A stretch of DNA of 64,000 nucleotides from contig DJXW01000016.1 in NCBI GenBank assembly GCA_002449845.1, positions 456,855 to 520,854 of the forward strand, given 5' to 3'. How positions within the stretch are numbered: position 1 is the first letter of the stretch; each line of letters opens with the position of its first letter. Shown here in pieces: positions 34,692 through 43,110 of the stretch. The DNA comes from Prevotella sp. UBA6994. GTDB taxonomy: Bacteria > Bacteroidota > Bacteroidia > Bacteroidales > Bacteroidaceae. The position numbers and the translations under genes are program-made. The notes beneath the pieces were generated by a model. That model did no database searches and was not told the DNA's origin. It saw only the letters and a list, made by a program, of their open reading frames with translations.

Positions 34692-35728
34692 GAAGTAAAT
34701 CCTCTCCACTTACGGGTAAACTTTTCATAAGGAATATACAATATTTCCTTGGGCGCATTTGGTAAATACTTGATATAGTGCCGTAATATTACCAAGATAC
34801 GGTTTTCCTCTACTGCCTTTCCGAAATTTCCTCCATCATTTATATCCCTCAGAATCTTATTTGCAAGCGTTGACTTTTGGGATTTCAATTTGGTTTCATT
34901 CAATACCAATCCTAATTGCTCAATCAATATATTCATCATGGCTTGGAAGAATTCTTCCAGGCCTATTTTTTTTAGGTTGTTTTGCAACTCATCGAAATCT
35001 ATCCGTTCTTGCGTTGAATGAATAAACACTGCCAAGTCGCACAATTGACGCAACCCCACTCCTTCCTTGATAACATGATAAAAGATGTGTACAACTTGAA
35101 AGAACACACTATCTGTAGGTGACAACACAGGAACCTTAACTCCATTGATTTCCACATCATCATGTCTTACAAGAGCTTCTTCCATCTTCTCATTGAAAAA
35201 GCGTTGGTTCTTAGGATAGCTAAATATCGATAAGATACGATGCAATTCATATTTAGATCCATCAATACTAAATGCCAAGTGTTTTACTGGTATGGATGGG
35301 TCAAAATGCAAATCGGTCTTTTGGGCAATCAGTTCACGTGCCTCTAAGAAATGAGACTCCCCACAATAAACATCTATGTCTCCCGATTGTCGTAATTCAG
35401 GATGAGGATACAACGCTGCCACGGACTGTCCCTTTACAATGACAAAAGGGATATGGTGACGTTGAAAGAACATACAAAAATGCGTTACGTCAAAATTACG
35501 TTTTTGATTGTCTTTCGTAACTTTCTTGACAATGGCAAGCGCTTTCAAGGTATATTCTTTTCCGATGTGGATGTCATGATAAACCAAACTATTACAAAAC
35601 AAGCCTGCCACAGATTGTTTCTTGGCTTCTTCGATATAATCTTTAGCTTGTTGAGGAGATAAAGTTACATTACCTATTGGCTGCTGCCAAAGTTCTGCTC
35701 GCAATATGGTATAAAAAAGTTCATCCAT
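34688..35728 (-). CDS. Nucleotidyltransferase-like protein (NTP_transf_5 type), convergent copy
   Basis: A 346-residue homologue of the 33561 protein: FVIVKGQSVAALYPHPELRQ then SGDIDVY (Asp117, Asp119), with KYELHRIL as the later acidic strand and FQVVHIFYHVIKEGVGLRQL matching YQLLHLDKHLRTEGIGIRQI of the other copy. It ends in a 4-bp overlap with the end of the glycan operon. Its own -7 element lies only 4 bp before the ATG, so its mRNA may have almost no leader. It is not part of the glycan operon transcript but probably shares its biochemical theme. Confidence 0.78.
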   Translation of the reverse strand: MDELFYTILRAELWQQPIGNVTLSPQQAKDYIEEAKKQSVAGLFCNSLVYHDIHIGKEYTLKALAIVKKVTKDNQKRNFDVTHFCMFFQRHHIPFVIVKGQSVAALYPHPELRQSGDIDVYCGESHFLEARELIAQKTDLHFDPSIPVKHLAFSIDGSKYELHRILSIFSYPKNQRFFNEKMEEALVRHDDVEINGVKVPVLSPTDSVFFQVVHIFYHVIKEGVGLRQLCDLAVFIHSTQERIDFDELQNNLKKIGLEEFFQAMMNILIEQLGLVLNETKLKSQKSTLANKILRDINDGGNFGKAVEENRILVILRHYIKYLPNAPKEILYIPYEKFTRKWRGFTS

Positions 35729-35732
35729 GTTG

Positions 35733-35740
35733 CAAAGTTA
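35733..35740 (-). promoter_or_regulatory. -7 element directly abutting the start codon of the 35728 gene
   Basis: The minus strand reads TAACTTTG, an exact consensus match, followed by CAAC and then the ATG. Transcription would begin at or next to the start codon. Confidence 0.6.
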
Positions 35741-35772
35741 CAAAAAAAGTTTTAACTAATCATTTTTTTTGC

Positions 35773-35780
35773 TATCTTTG
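35773..35780 (+). promoter_or_regulatory. -7 element for the GYF_2 protein gene
   Basis: TATCTTTG, exact TAnnTTTG, 21 bp before the ATG at 35802. A GTTTTA near 35749-35754 could serve as -33. Confidence 0.65.
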
Positions 35781-35801
35781 TGCCATATAACGATATTTGA
35801 T

Positions 35802-36674
35802 ATGAAATATTTCATTATTGAAAACAAAGAACAACAAGGTCCATTCTCCATTTATGAGTTGAAAGACAGAGGAATCGGTTCCGACACACCCGTTTGGGCT
35901 GAAGGCATGAGTGATTGGACTCCCGCTGGAAAAGTGGACGAATTGAGAGACTTCTTATTCAATACCAATGACAAGTCAACTTCCCCACCCTATATTTCTC
36001 CTCGGTTATCACATGATAATGAACAACCAGAGGATAAGACATCCAATCGCTACGGTTGTTGGATTATCTCTGTCATCATCTTGTTAGGAATATTCATCTT
36101 CCTTTTTATCACGAATCCCGATAAGCAACAACATAAGAATGCCATCAAAGACAAAATTGTCTTGGCTTTAGACAAGCAAACAGCCAACAGCAATAGCATT
36201 GTGGGGTTGGGCGTTCATTTAGTGGGTAAAATGTTTGTCCATCAGGTTTCTGACAAGATACTCGAGGATATGCTTGACTATCACAACTATGGCATTTTCT
36301 CTACGTGCAGTGTCAATCTCAAGGATAAGGCACATACCGTCTCATACGGTTTAGTATCTTTTATCATTACTGCCAATGAGGATGACATAGCGAAGTATTT
36401 AGACGAAAATATGCCATCTTTGCAAGACGTGTTGAAAATACCTGAAATCAATTTTGAAAATGATAATAGTAGCACATCAAAAGGCAACGATAAAACAATT
36501 GCGCCAAGAGATACTACCTCTGTCGATGAGTCCGACTTAGGTAAAGATATTCAGGAGGAATTGGTCAATTCTATGGGTAGAATCATCAAGAAGGAGGTCG
36601 GTAGGAATACGGACAGCACAACCAGCGAGAACATTGGAAAGATTATCGATGACATCATCGAACTCATCCAATAA
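35802..36674 (+). CDS. GYF_2 (DUF4339) domain membrane protein
   Basis: A 290-residue protein. Residues 1-50 form a GYF_2 domain (MKYFIIENKEQQGPFSIYEL, then DTPVWAEGMSDWTPAGKV), a likely peptide-binding module. A linker with Pro/Ser follows, then one membrane segment (CWIISVIILLGIFIFLFI, about 87-106) and an extracytoplasmic or lumenal part with FSTCSVNLKDKAHTVSYGLV, resembling small DUF4359-like tails, and a Ser/Thr/Asp-rich C-terminus. I use ATG 35802 because an upstream in-frame start at 35769 overlaps the -7 element. Function unknown; convergent with a lipoprotein gene 15 bp away. Confidence 0.75.
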   Translation: MKYFIIENKEQQGPFSIYELKDRGIGSDTPVWAEGMSDWTPAGKVDELRDFLFNTNDKSTSPPYISPRLSHDNEQPEDKTSNRYGCWIISVIILLGIFIFLFITNPDKQQHKNAIKDKIVLALDKQTANSNSIVGLGVHLVGKMFVHQVSDKILEDMLDYHNYGIFSTCSVNLKDKAHTVSYGLVSFIITANEDDIAKYLDENMPSLQDVLKIPEINFENDNSSTSKGNDKTIAPRDTTSVDESDLGKDIQEELVNSMGRIIKKEVGRNTDSTTSENIGKIIDDIIELIQ

Positions 36675-36689
36675 ATCTCCCAAATGGTC

Positions 36690-37058
36690 TTATTCGGCTA
36701 CCGAATTGAGAATGCCCTCGATGACACCCTTGATTTCGCTACCGATTCCCAAGAGTCCGTTTGTCACTTTATTCTTGACTCCCGTTACGAAATAACCTGC
36801 ACACTTGCCTTCCAACTGTCCTATCTGCTTACGTTCAGCGGACGTATAATCATGCTTATTGATATTGTTGCGAATCTTCTGGAACTGATTGGCAGCCTTC
36901 TTCCAGTCGGCCAGATTGTAATATTCACTATTGTCACGTAGCTCGTAAGAGAAGTTCTCCAACTGGCTGAGAGCGCTCTGCTTGGTTTGGCAAGAACTCA
37001 TAGACAACAATGACATCAATACCATCATCAAGGATGCAATCGTAGATTTCATTTTCAT
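36690..37058 (-). CDS. Small DUF6565-like lipoprotein
   Basis: A 122-residue lipoprotein: signal with MSSCQ (Cys23 lipidated), then a helical domain with LENFSYELRDNSEYYNLADW, ANQFQKIRNNINKHDYTSAE and the LEGKCAGYFVTGVKN ending typical of a Bacteroidales family of unknown function (DUF6565 type). It would sit in the periplasm on a membrane. A -7 element on its strand lies at 37087-37094. No partner is evident; the DUF2264 gene is divergent. Confidence 0.72.
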   Translation of the reverse strand: MKMKSTIASLMMVLMSLLSMSSCQTKQSALSQLENFSYELRDNSEYYNLADWKKAANQFQKIRNNINKHDYTSAERKQIGQLEGKCAGYFVTGVKNKVTNGLLGIGSEIKGVIEGILNSVAE

Positions 37059-37086
37059 ATCATCGGTTGAATGGGGTTATACGATG

Positions 37087-37094
37087 CAAATATA
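37087..37094 (-). promoter_or_regulatory. -7 element for the DUF6565-like lipoprotein gene
   Basis: Minus strand TATATTTG, exact consensus, 28 bp upstream of the start codon. Confidence 0.55.
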
Positions 37095-37145
37095 CGGAAT
37101 AATCATTTGAAATGTTCATTTTGACTACATAATTTAATATTTAAT

Positions 37146-39074
37146 ATGAAAAAGAACCTTATCCTATCATTCCTCATGGCAATGAACACCTTATCTATCA
37201 TTGCCGCTGACAACACCTTTAAGGTGGTGAATCCCGACTATCAAAAAAGTCCGTTCACGGGTATGACTCGAAAACACTGGATAGAAGCCGACAAGTATTT
37301 GCTTGAAGGTGCTTTCCGTCATATCAAGAGTCTTGATGATCCTATGTATTTCCAACGATTGGGTGACGTATGTTATCCCAAAGACGAGACCAATGCCAGT
37401 CGTGTTAGAGGTGCTACCTTGGAAGGTATGGCACGTACCTTGTTCATGGCCTCAACACTGATTCACGAAGATCCCAACATTGAGATTAACGGTATCAACT
37501 TGGCGCAGTATTACCGTAGGCAACTCACGTTGTTAGTTGACTCCACAAGCATCCAGTTCGTGGGACATCGTGGAAAGCGTGGGCCATGCCAAGACTTGGT
37601 GGAGTTTGGAGCTTTAGGCATTTCTCTCTTCATCTGTGGTGACGTGGTGTGGGATCCTCTTCCAAAAGCAGTAAGGGATTCTCTCTATTCCATGATCGAA
37701 AGCTATGCAGACGGACCTACCATTTCGCAAAACTGGCGATTCTTCAATGTTTTCCCAATGTCCTTTTTCAAGACGAAGGGCTATCAAGTAAATGACGAGT
37801 TACTGGTAAAATACGTAAAACTATTGATTGGCGACTATCGCGGTGATGGGTGGTATTGGGACAATCCTAACTTCGATTACTATTCCATGTGGGCTTATCA
37901 ATTATATGGTAAATTGTGGTCTAAATTTTTCGGAGAGAAATATTACCCAGAACTGGCTGCCCAATTCGAGAAGAACTACCAGGAGATGTTTACCAGTTAT
38001 CCATATATGTTCGACCGTGAGGGTAAAATGATTATGTGGGGTCGTTCTAACCTTTACCGTTTTGCCTCTACAGCTCCACTTCCTTGGGTAGATGGTAAAA
38101 GTGCCAACTTAGGTTGGATGCGCAGAATTGCCTCTGGTTGTTTGTTACAATTCCTTGAAAATCCTGATTTCCTCTATTCCGACGGTATTCCCACTCCAGG
38201 ATGGTTTGGACTATTTGACCCTGTATTGCAAGGATACAGTTGTCGTGGTTCCGTATATTGGTGTGCCAAGGCTTTCTTGCCTTTGCTCCTCACTGAAAAA
38301 GATGAATATTGGAGTACCACCGAGAATGAGGGTGCATGGAAAGAAATGCAAACAGGTAATGTATATAATCACTGGTATGCAAAGCCTAAAATCCTCTTGA
38401 CCAACTATCCCAACTCTGGTGCTTCTGAGATTCGTGCATATTGCGATTATGACATTTCTCCTAAATGGTCAGAGAAATTCCGTGGTAGTGAGCAATATAA
38501 TCGTTTGGCATATAATAGTTTGTTCCCTTGGATGGCAGATGGTAAGAATGGTGAAGTATCCATGAACTATGTGGTGAAAACCAAAGAGGGCAAATGGGAT
38601 CCTTTACGCCGGTACACCATTCAAAGTTTTGAGAATGGTACCATGACACGCACAGTATGGCCTCAAGCAGATAAGGATTTTACGATGACACTGAAAGATA
38701 CTCCACTGCCTGACGGTATGCTTCGCGAGGATGTCATCAACACGACAGGCTCTTCTTCTGAGATTCGTCTTGGTCACTATTCATTGCCTAAGAAAGACAA
38801 TTTCGTCATCACGCAACGTGTTGTGTCGATAAAAAAAGCAAAAGCGTATATCATCAACAATGGCGAATATGAATTGGTCATGATTCCTTTGGCTGGTTGG
38901 AATCAAGTGGAATTTGTCAACACAACCGACCTTCACCCTGTTTCCAAGGAAGCTAAAACGATCAATGCCATCACTACCGCCCAGAAAGATTTGAAACTCA
39001 AAACTCTTCTCTTGTTCAAGAAAGGTAACTTCAGCAAGAAAGAACTGAATAATTACGTCAAAAAATATCAATAA
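37146..39074 (+). CDS. Secreted DUF2264 protein
   Basis: A 642-residue protein with a cleavable signal peptide (MKKNLILSFLMAMNTLSIIA, cut near ADN). The body matches DUF2264: SPFTGMTRKHWIEADKYLLE, RGATLEGMARTLF, then NWRFFNVFPMSFFKTKGYQV, GDGWYWDNPNFDYYSMWAYQ and RGSVYWCAKAFLPLLL. The fold is expected to be an alpha/alpha toroid like those of polysaccharide lyases and unsaturated glycosidases. DUF2264 genes in Bacteroidota usually occur in glycan-use loci; here it faces a secreted glycosidase across a shared terminator. Substrate unknown. Confidence 0.87.
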   Translation: MKKNLILSFLMAMNTLSIIAADNTFKVVNPDYQKSPFTGMTRKHWIEADKYLLEGAFRHIKSLDDPMYFQRLGDVCYPKDETNASRVRGATLEGMARTLFMASTLIHEDPNIEINGINLAQYYRRQLTLLVDSTSIQFVGHRGKRGPCQDLVEFGALGISLFICGDVVWDPLPKAVRDSLYSMIESYADGPTISQNWRFFNVFPMSFFKTKGYQVNDELLVKYVKLLIGDYRGDGWYWDNPNFDYYSMWAYQLYGKLWSKFFGEKYYPELAAQFEKNYQEMFTSYPYMFDREGKMIMWGRSNLYRFASTAPLPWVDGKSANLGWMRRIASGCLLQFLENPDFLYSDGIPTPGWFGLFDPVLQGYSCRGSVYWCAKAFLPLLLTEKDEYWSTTENEGAWKEMQTGNVYNHWYAKPKILLTNYPNSGASEIRAYCDYDISPKWSEKFRGSEQYNRLAYNSLFPWMADGKNGEVSMNYVVKTKEGKWDPLRRYTIQSFENGTMTRTVWPQADKDFTMTLKDTPLPDGMLREDVINTTGSSSEIRLGHYSLPKKDNFVITQRVVSIKKAKAYIINNGEYELVMIPLAGWNQVEFVNTTDLHPVSKEAKTINAITTAQKDLKLKTLLLFKKGNFSKKELNNYVKKYQ

Positions 39075-39095
39075 GATATTAAAAGTTAAAAAAGT

Positions 39096-39168
39096 AAAGG
39101 AGTTTAGACTTCATGTCATTTCTCTATAACGAGAGAATGAATAAGAGTCTAAACTCCTTTATTTTTAT
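39096..39168. terminator. Bidirectional terminator between DUF2264 and glycosidase genes
   Basis: A perfect 15-bp stem, AAAGGAGTTTAGACT (39096-39110) with AGTCTAAACTCCTTT (39146-39160), encloses a second small stem (CATTTCTC/GAGAGAATG). T-rich DNA follows on the plus strand, and an AT-rich run (TTTACTTTTTTAACTTTT in sense) follows on the minus strand. Fits the convergent genes. Confidence 0.85.
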
Positions 39169-39183
39169 GTGTCGTTTGCTTTT

Positions 39184-41982
39184 TTACCTTTTGATCACCT
39201 TCGTGCTGTGTTCTGCATTGGTTCGCACCAGGTAAATACCGTTTGGCAATGTAGAGACGTTGATGGTTGCTTGTCCGTTGGCTAAACTTCCACTCAATAC
39301 TTGCTGACCACCCATATTATACAAACTTACAGATGTAGCAGCATCATCTCTCACACCAAAGGAATCGTGGGCTATCATAGGATAAACATGCAAATCACTC
39401 TCTGTCACCTGTTTTACAGATTCTATCCTATCAACGAAATCAGGATCATCGCTGATAATAATCATGCCGATCTTCTCCTGGGCAGGATCTTTGGTTGATA
39501 CGGTTACACCTGTATCGGTGTTATCTACTTGATAACGAATACGAATATTATCTTTCTCGGGACCATACGGACGGGTTCTCAACACGGCAGCCACATTCTT
39601 GTTGAGGGTTTGCATCTGTACCAAAACCACTGGATCTGTATAGGTGTTTCCATATTCCACTTTCTTCAAAGAACTTGCATTGGTAAACGAAATCAACGTA
39701 TCTCTTACCGTGTACAACTTACCTGTGCCATCGATGCTGCTTCCCTTGGCGATAGCGAAGAATGAAATATCTGCCTTTACACGCGACTTATTCTGTTCGT
39801 CATTACCCTTTTGACGTTGCAAGACTACTTTAAAACCCGTTGGTGTCACATCAAACACACGCCACAACAAGGGATACATGGTAGTTGTATAGATAGGTGT
39901 AGCCATAACCACGGGAGCTTCAGCAAACGGCTTGGTAAACGTGAAATGTGCCGTATCGCCTACGGTAACTGAAGAAATGTTACCTGCTTCGTATGGTAAC
40001 GTGCCTATTTCACCTGTTCCTGTTTTTGCTATGATATAGGGAGACATTTCTGGTGAGGAAGTCTGGTAATATTCGGTCTCAGTGTACAATGGCAACGATT
40101 CCAAGTTAGATCTAAAGAATGAATACATTCTGCCTTGTCCCGTATTCTGCTGGAACACTCTATATACACGCTCCACCAGTGCGATTCGGGCATTAAGATT
40201 GGTTACACTACCAAAGACCACGGCTGGTTGTTCGAGATATGGTTCTGAGAAATAGCTATATGAATCATCCGTAGAAACAGCATTAAACACACCATATTGC
40301 ACATCACCGTTACCAGAAGATGCAGAACCACTGATGATATTATACACCTCATCTGAATATCTGCTTTCATTCTTATAAGATAGTGTATGAATGCGATAAG
40401 AGTAGTTTCCAGGACTCGAAACAGTATCTTTATAAGTATAACTACCAGCTCCATCGAGTACATCTACTTGACCTACTACCTGCCATGTTCCCTTATCCAA
40501 TTTTCTTTCTATAAACATAGAGTCGTTCAATTCACCATTGGCATCCTCCCATTTCAGGGTTACGATGGTAGTACTTGGATTAAAAGCAAGATTCAAACCA
40601 TAGGGGCGTGACATTCTTGTGTCTTTCGGCACGAATTGCAATTCTGATTTATATCCAAGTCCTGTATTCATCTCCTTGTAGAACTGTCCCAATGGCGTAA
40701 GTGAACCATTCTTGTAGATTCTCGACGGGTCGCGCTCACTGTTCCAATAGAAATAACGCTCGATATATTCCCAACCATTCAGTCGGTTCAATATCCTACT
40801 CATTGCCACTTTATTGTCTTCTTCGGTCACACCAGAAGCAAAGGCACCATTACTATTCCATGATGCTCCCCACACGAATTCAGAAATCCAGATAGGACGA
40901 CGGAACGTATTAAACCATCCTTGTAAGTTAGAGAAACTACCCTCTGCCCAATAACAGTGAGCATCTACGATGTCGCATCGCCAACCACGGGCATCAATGG
41001 AATCCAAAAATTCCTTGATGAATCCAGACGCATTCCAATAGTCACTGCCATCCCAAGACGAAGGTGTACAAAGACGCATACCCGTACGCATCAAGCTTTG
41101 CCAATTGTTGAGAATGGTTGCCAAATCTTGCTGATGGTCATCAGCAGCATTGCGTGGTTCATTGTTGGTCTTCAAGTTGGGTGAATAGTTTACACTTCCA
41201 CAAGCAGCTGCAGAAGGCCAATCCTCATAGATGTGATGTGGCACACACTCGCAATCCATGCCACGGTCTTCTCCCAATCCAAACGAATAACATCCTTGCA
41301 CGTTCAAGGCTTGTGTAGCATCATACGACGTGTTGTTTGCCAATCCCTTCTTGCTGAAGTCATTCCATTTAAACACTCGATAAGATGAAATCCTTCCTTT
41401 TAAGATAAGAGGAAGGGTTGCCATTTCCAAGTCTTCCTTATCGGCAATGAAGCAACGGCTGTAGCCACGTCCACTCTCACCAATGGCAAACGTCACCATA
41501 TATCCTCTCTTCAACTTAAAACTCTTGATTCTGTTGTTGAGTTTGGCTGATGACAACGTGTTCATGAATCCACCAGAATTTTCCAATCCGAAGTCATTGC
41601 ACGACTCACCGTCATAGTTTTCTTCCGAATAGACGGTCAACGGTTTGATACTTCCAGAATAAGGGAAAATGATGGCACCATTGTTATACATTCTTACCTG
41701 ACAATTACTGCCATTTACAGCTTTTGCGCCGTTGATGGTGATATATCCTAATTGCTTGGCTGCCAAACTGGGACGTAGATTGTCAAGTATCACCACGGCA
41801 TGATCAGTATTTACGATGTCAATACTTCCTGTTGTAGTAAAGGGAGTGGTTGATGTTACATGGTAATCCACATCGTCAGTCAATGTCAAGGCATTCGTTA
41901 CCTGTTCTACGGTAGTTGACGTATTTCCTGCCAAAAGGGGCATGGCAACGATTGTCAATAAAGATAATAATAGTTTTCTCAT
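39184..41982 (-). CDS. Secreted GH128-like glycosidase with FN3 and T9SS sorting tail
   Basis: A 932-residue secreted protein. Signal peptide MRKLLLSLLTIVAMPLLAGN. Residues about 225-450 form a glycosyl-hydrolase catalytic core of the GH128/PF11790 type: TNNEPRNAADD with the candidate acid/base Glu275, DIVDAHCYWAEGSF, and RPIWISEFVWGASWN with the candidate nucleophile Glu368. An FN3-like domain follows (about 480-565), then beta-rich repeats, and the C-terminal 75 residues (VSLYNMGGQQVLSGSLANGQ, LPNGIYLV, STKVIKR) are a T9SS type A sorting domain. GH128 enzymes are beta-1,3-glucanases; specificity here is inferred only. I start at MRKLL, since an upstream in-frame ATG would hide the signal peptide. 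Confidence 0.83.
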   Translation of the reverse strand: MRKLLLSLLTIVAMPLLAGNTSTTVEQVTNALTLTDDVDYHVTSTTPFTTTGSIDIVNTDHAVVILDNLRPSLAAKQLGYITINGAKAVNGSNCQVRMYNNGAIIFPYSGSIKPLTVYSEENYDGESCNDFGLENSGGFMNTLSSAKLNNRIKSFKLKRGYMVTFAIGESGRGYSRCFIADKEDLEMATLPLILKGRISSYRVFKWNDFSKKGLANNTSYDATQALNVQGCYSFGLGEDRGMDCECVPHHIYEDWPSAAACGSVNYSPNLKTNNEPRNAADDHQQDLATILNNWQSLMRTGMRLCTPSSWDGSDYWNASGFIKEFLDSIDARGWRCDIVDAHCYWAEGSFSNLQGWFNTFRRPIWISEFVWGASWNSNGAFASGVTEEDNKVAMSRILNRLNGWEYIERYFYWNSERDPSRIYKNGSLTPLGQFYKEMNTGLGYKSELQFVPKDTRMSRPYGLNLAFNPSTTIVTLKWEDANGELNDSMFIERKLDKGTWQVVGQVDVLDGAGSYTYKDTVSSPGNYSYRIHTLSYKNESRYSDEVYNIISGSASSGNGDVQYGVFNAVSTDDSYSYFSEPYLEQPAVVFGSVTNLNARIALVERVYRVFQQNTGQGRMYSFFRSNLESLPLYTETEYYQTSSPEMSPYIIAKTGTGEIGTLPYEAGNISSVTVGDTAHFTFTKPFAEAPVVMATPIYTTTMYPLLWRVFDVTPTGFKVVLQRQKGNDEQNKSRVKADISFFAIAKGSSIDGTGKLYTVRDTLISFTNASSLKKVEYGNTYTDPVVLVQMQTLNKNVAAVLRTRPYGPEKDNIRIRYQVDNTDTGVTVSTKDPAQEKIGMIIISDDPDFVDRIESVKQVTESDLHVYPMIAHDSFGVRDDAATSVSLYNMGGQQVLSGSLANGQATINVSTLPNGIYLVRTNAEHSTKVIKR

Positions 41983-42010
41983 ATTTACGGTTTTTTGTGC
42001 TTTAAGAATG

Positions 42011-42018
42011 CAAATATA
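42011..42018 (-). promoter_or_regulatory. -7 element for the GH128-like gene
   Basis: Minus strand TATATTTG, exact match, 28 bp before the ATG at 41982. Confidence 0.6.
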
Positions 42019-42111
42019 CACAAAGTTTCGATTATTACCAAGATTTTCATCAATAATATGGTTGAACCACGAAAAACTGACAAATTACTTTTCAATATCA
42101 ACCTTTTTTAG

Positions 42112-42119
42112 TAATTTTG
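42112..42119 (+). promoter_or_regulatory. -7 element for metF
   Basis: TAATTTTG, exact TAnnTTTG, 28 bp before the ATG at 42148. A TTTTC near 42089-42093 could be -33. Confidence 0.65.
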
Positions 42120-42147
42120 CAACAAATTGCACCTATCAAGAAGTAGG

Positions 42148-43104
42148 ATGAAAGTTACAGACAACATTAAAGAACAAAACAAAGAGAGGAAAATCTCATT
42201 TGAAGTGCTCCCTCCCCTGAAAGGAACGGGAACGGATGCATTGTTTGCCACCATTGACATACTGAAAGAGTTTAATCCTCTTTACATCAATATCACCACC
42301 CACCATAGTGAATATGTGTATAAGGAATTGGAAGATGGCAACTTTGAGAGATTGCGCATACGCAGAAGGCCAGGTACAATTGCCATTGCTGCCGCCATCC
42401 AAAACAAGTACCATATTCCCGTCATTCCACACGTCATTTGCAGTGGTGCTACAATTGAAGACATCGAATATGAATTGCTTGACCTGCAATTCCTGGGAAT
42501 CTCCAAGCTCTTATTGTTGAGAGGTGACAAAGCCAAGGACGATAAGTCTTTCAAACCAATCAAGAACGGTCACACACACACCACACAACTCATAGAACAG
42601 GTGAATCGCTTCAATGAGGGCTTTTTCGCAGACGGTACTCCCATCAAGAAGTCAGGAATACCGTTTGAGTATGGTGTAGCTTGCTATCCCGAGAAACATG
42701 AGGAAGCTCCGAACATGGAACTCGACATGCAATATCTTAAACAAAAGCAAGACTTGGGAGCTAAGTATGCCGTGACACAATTGTTTTTCGACAATCGGAA
42801 ATACTTCGAGTTTGTAGAGAAAGCAAGGAAAATGGGAATAACCATCCCCATCATTCCTGGCATCAAGCCATTTTCCAAGCTCTCCCAACTGACGATTGTA
42901 CCCAAGACTTTCCATTGCGACCTTCCGCAAGAACTGGCTTTGGAGGTATTGAAATGCAAGACTGATGACGATGCTAAAGCATTGGGCGTTGAATGGAGTA
43001 CACAACAATGTAAGGAACTGTATGCAGCTGGTGTGGATAGCATTCACTTCTATACCGTATCAGCCGTTGACATGGTTAGACAAGTGGTGGAAAACCTATT
43101 ATAG
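42148..43104 (+). CDS. metF: Methylenetetrahydrofolate reductase
   Basis: A 318-residue flavin-dependent enzyme reducing 5,10-methylene-THF to 5-methyl-THF for methionine synthesis. Landmarks: ISFEVLPPLKGTGTDALFAT at the N-terminus (the catalytic Glu of the FE motif), NPLYINITTHHSEY, IPVIPHVICSGATIEDIEYE, LLLRGDKAKDD, YGVACYPEKHEEAPNMELDM, YAVTQLFFDNRKYFEFVEKA and PIIPGIKPFSKLSQL. I take ATG 42148 rather than a TTG at 42127. It is followed 6 bp later by a holB-like gene, forming an operon with ricT and gldH. Confidence 0.95.
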   Translation: MKVTDNIKEQNKERKISFEVLPPLKGTGTDALFATIDILKEFNPLYINITTHHSEYVYKELEDGNFERLRIRRRPGTIAIAAAIQNKYHIPVIPHVICSGATIEDIEYELLDLQFLGISKLLLLRGDKAKDDKSFKPIKNGHTHTTQLIEQVNRFNEGFFADGTPIKKSGIPFEYGVACYPEKHEEAPNMELDMQYLKQKQDLGAKYAVTQLFFDNRKYFEFVEKARKMGITIPIIPGIKPFSKLSQLTIVPKTFHCDLPQELALEVLKCKTDDDAKALGVEWSTQQCKELYAAGVDSIHFYTVSAVDMVRQVVENLL

Positions 43105-43110
43105 AAAGAA

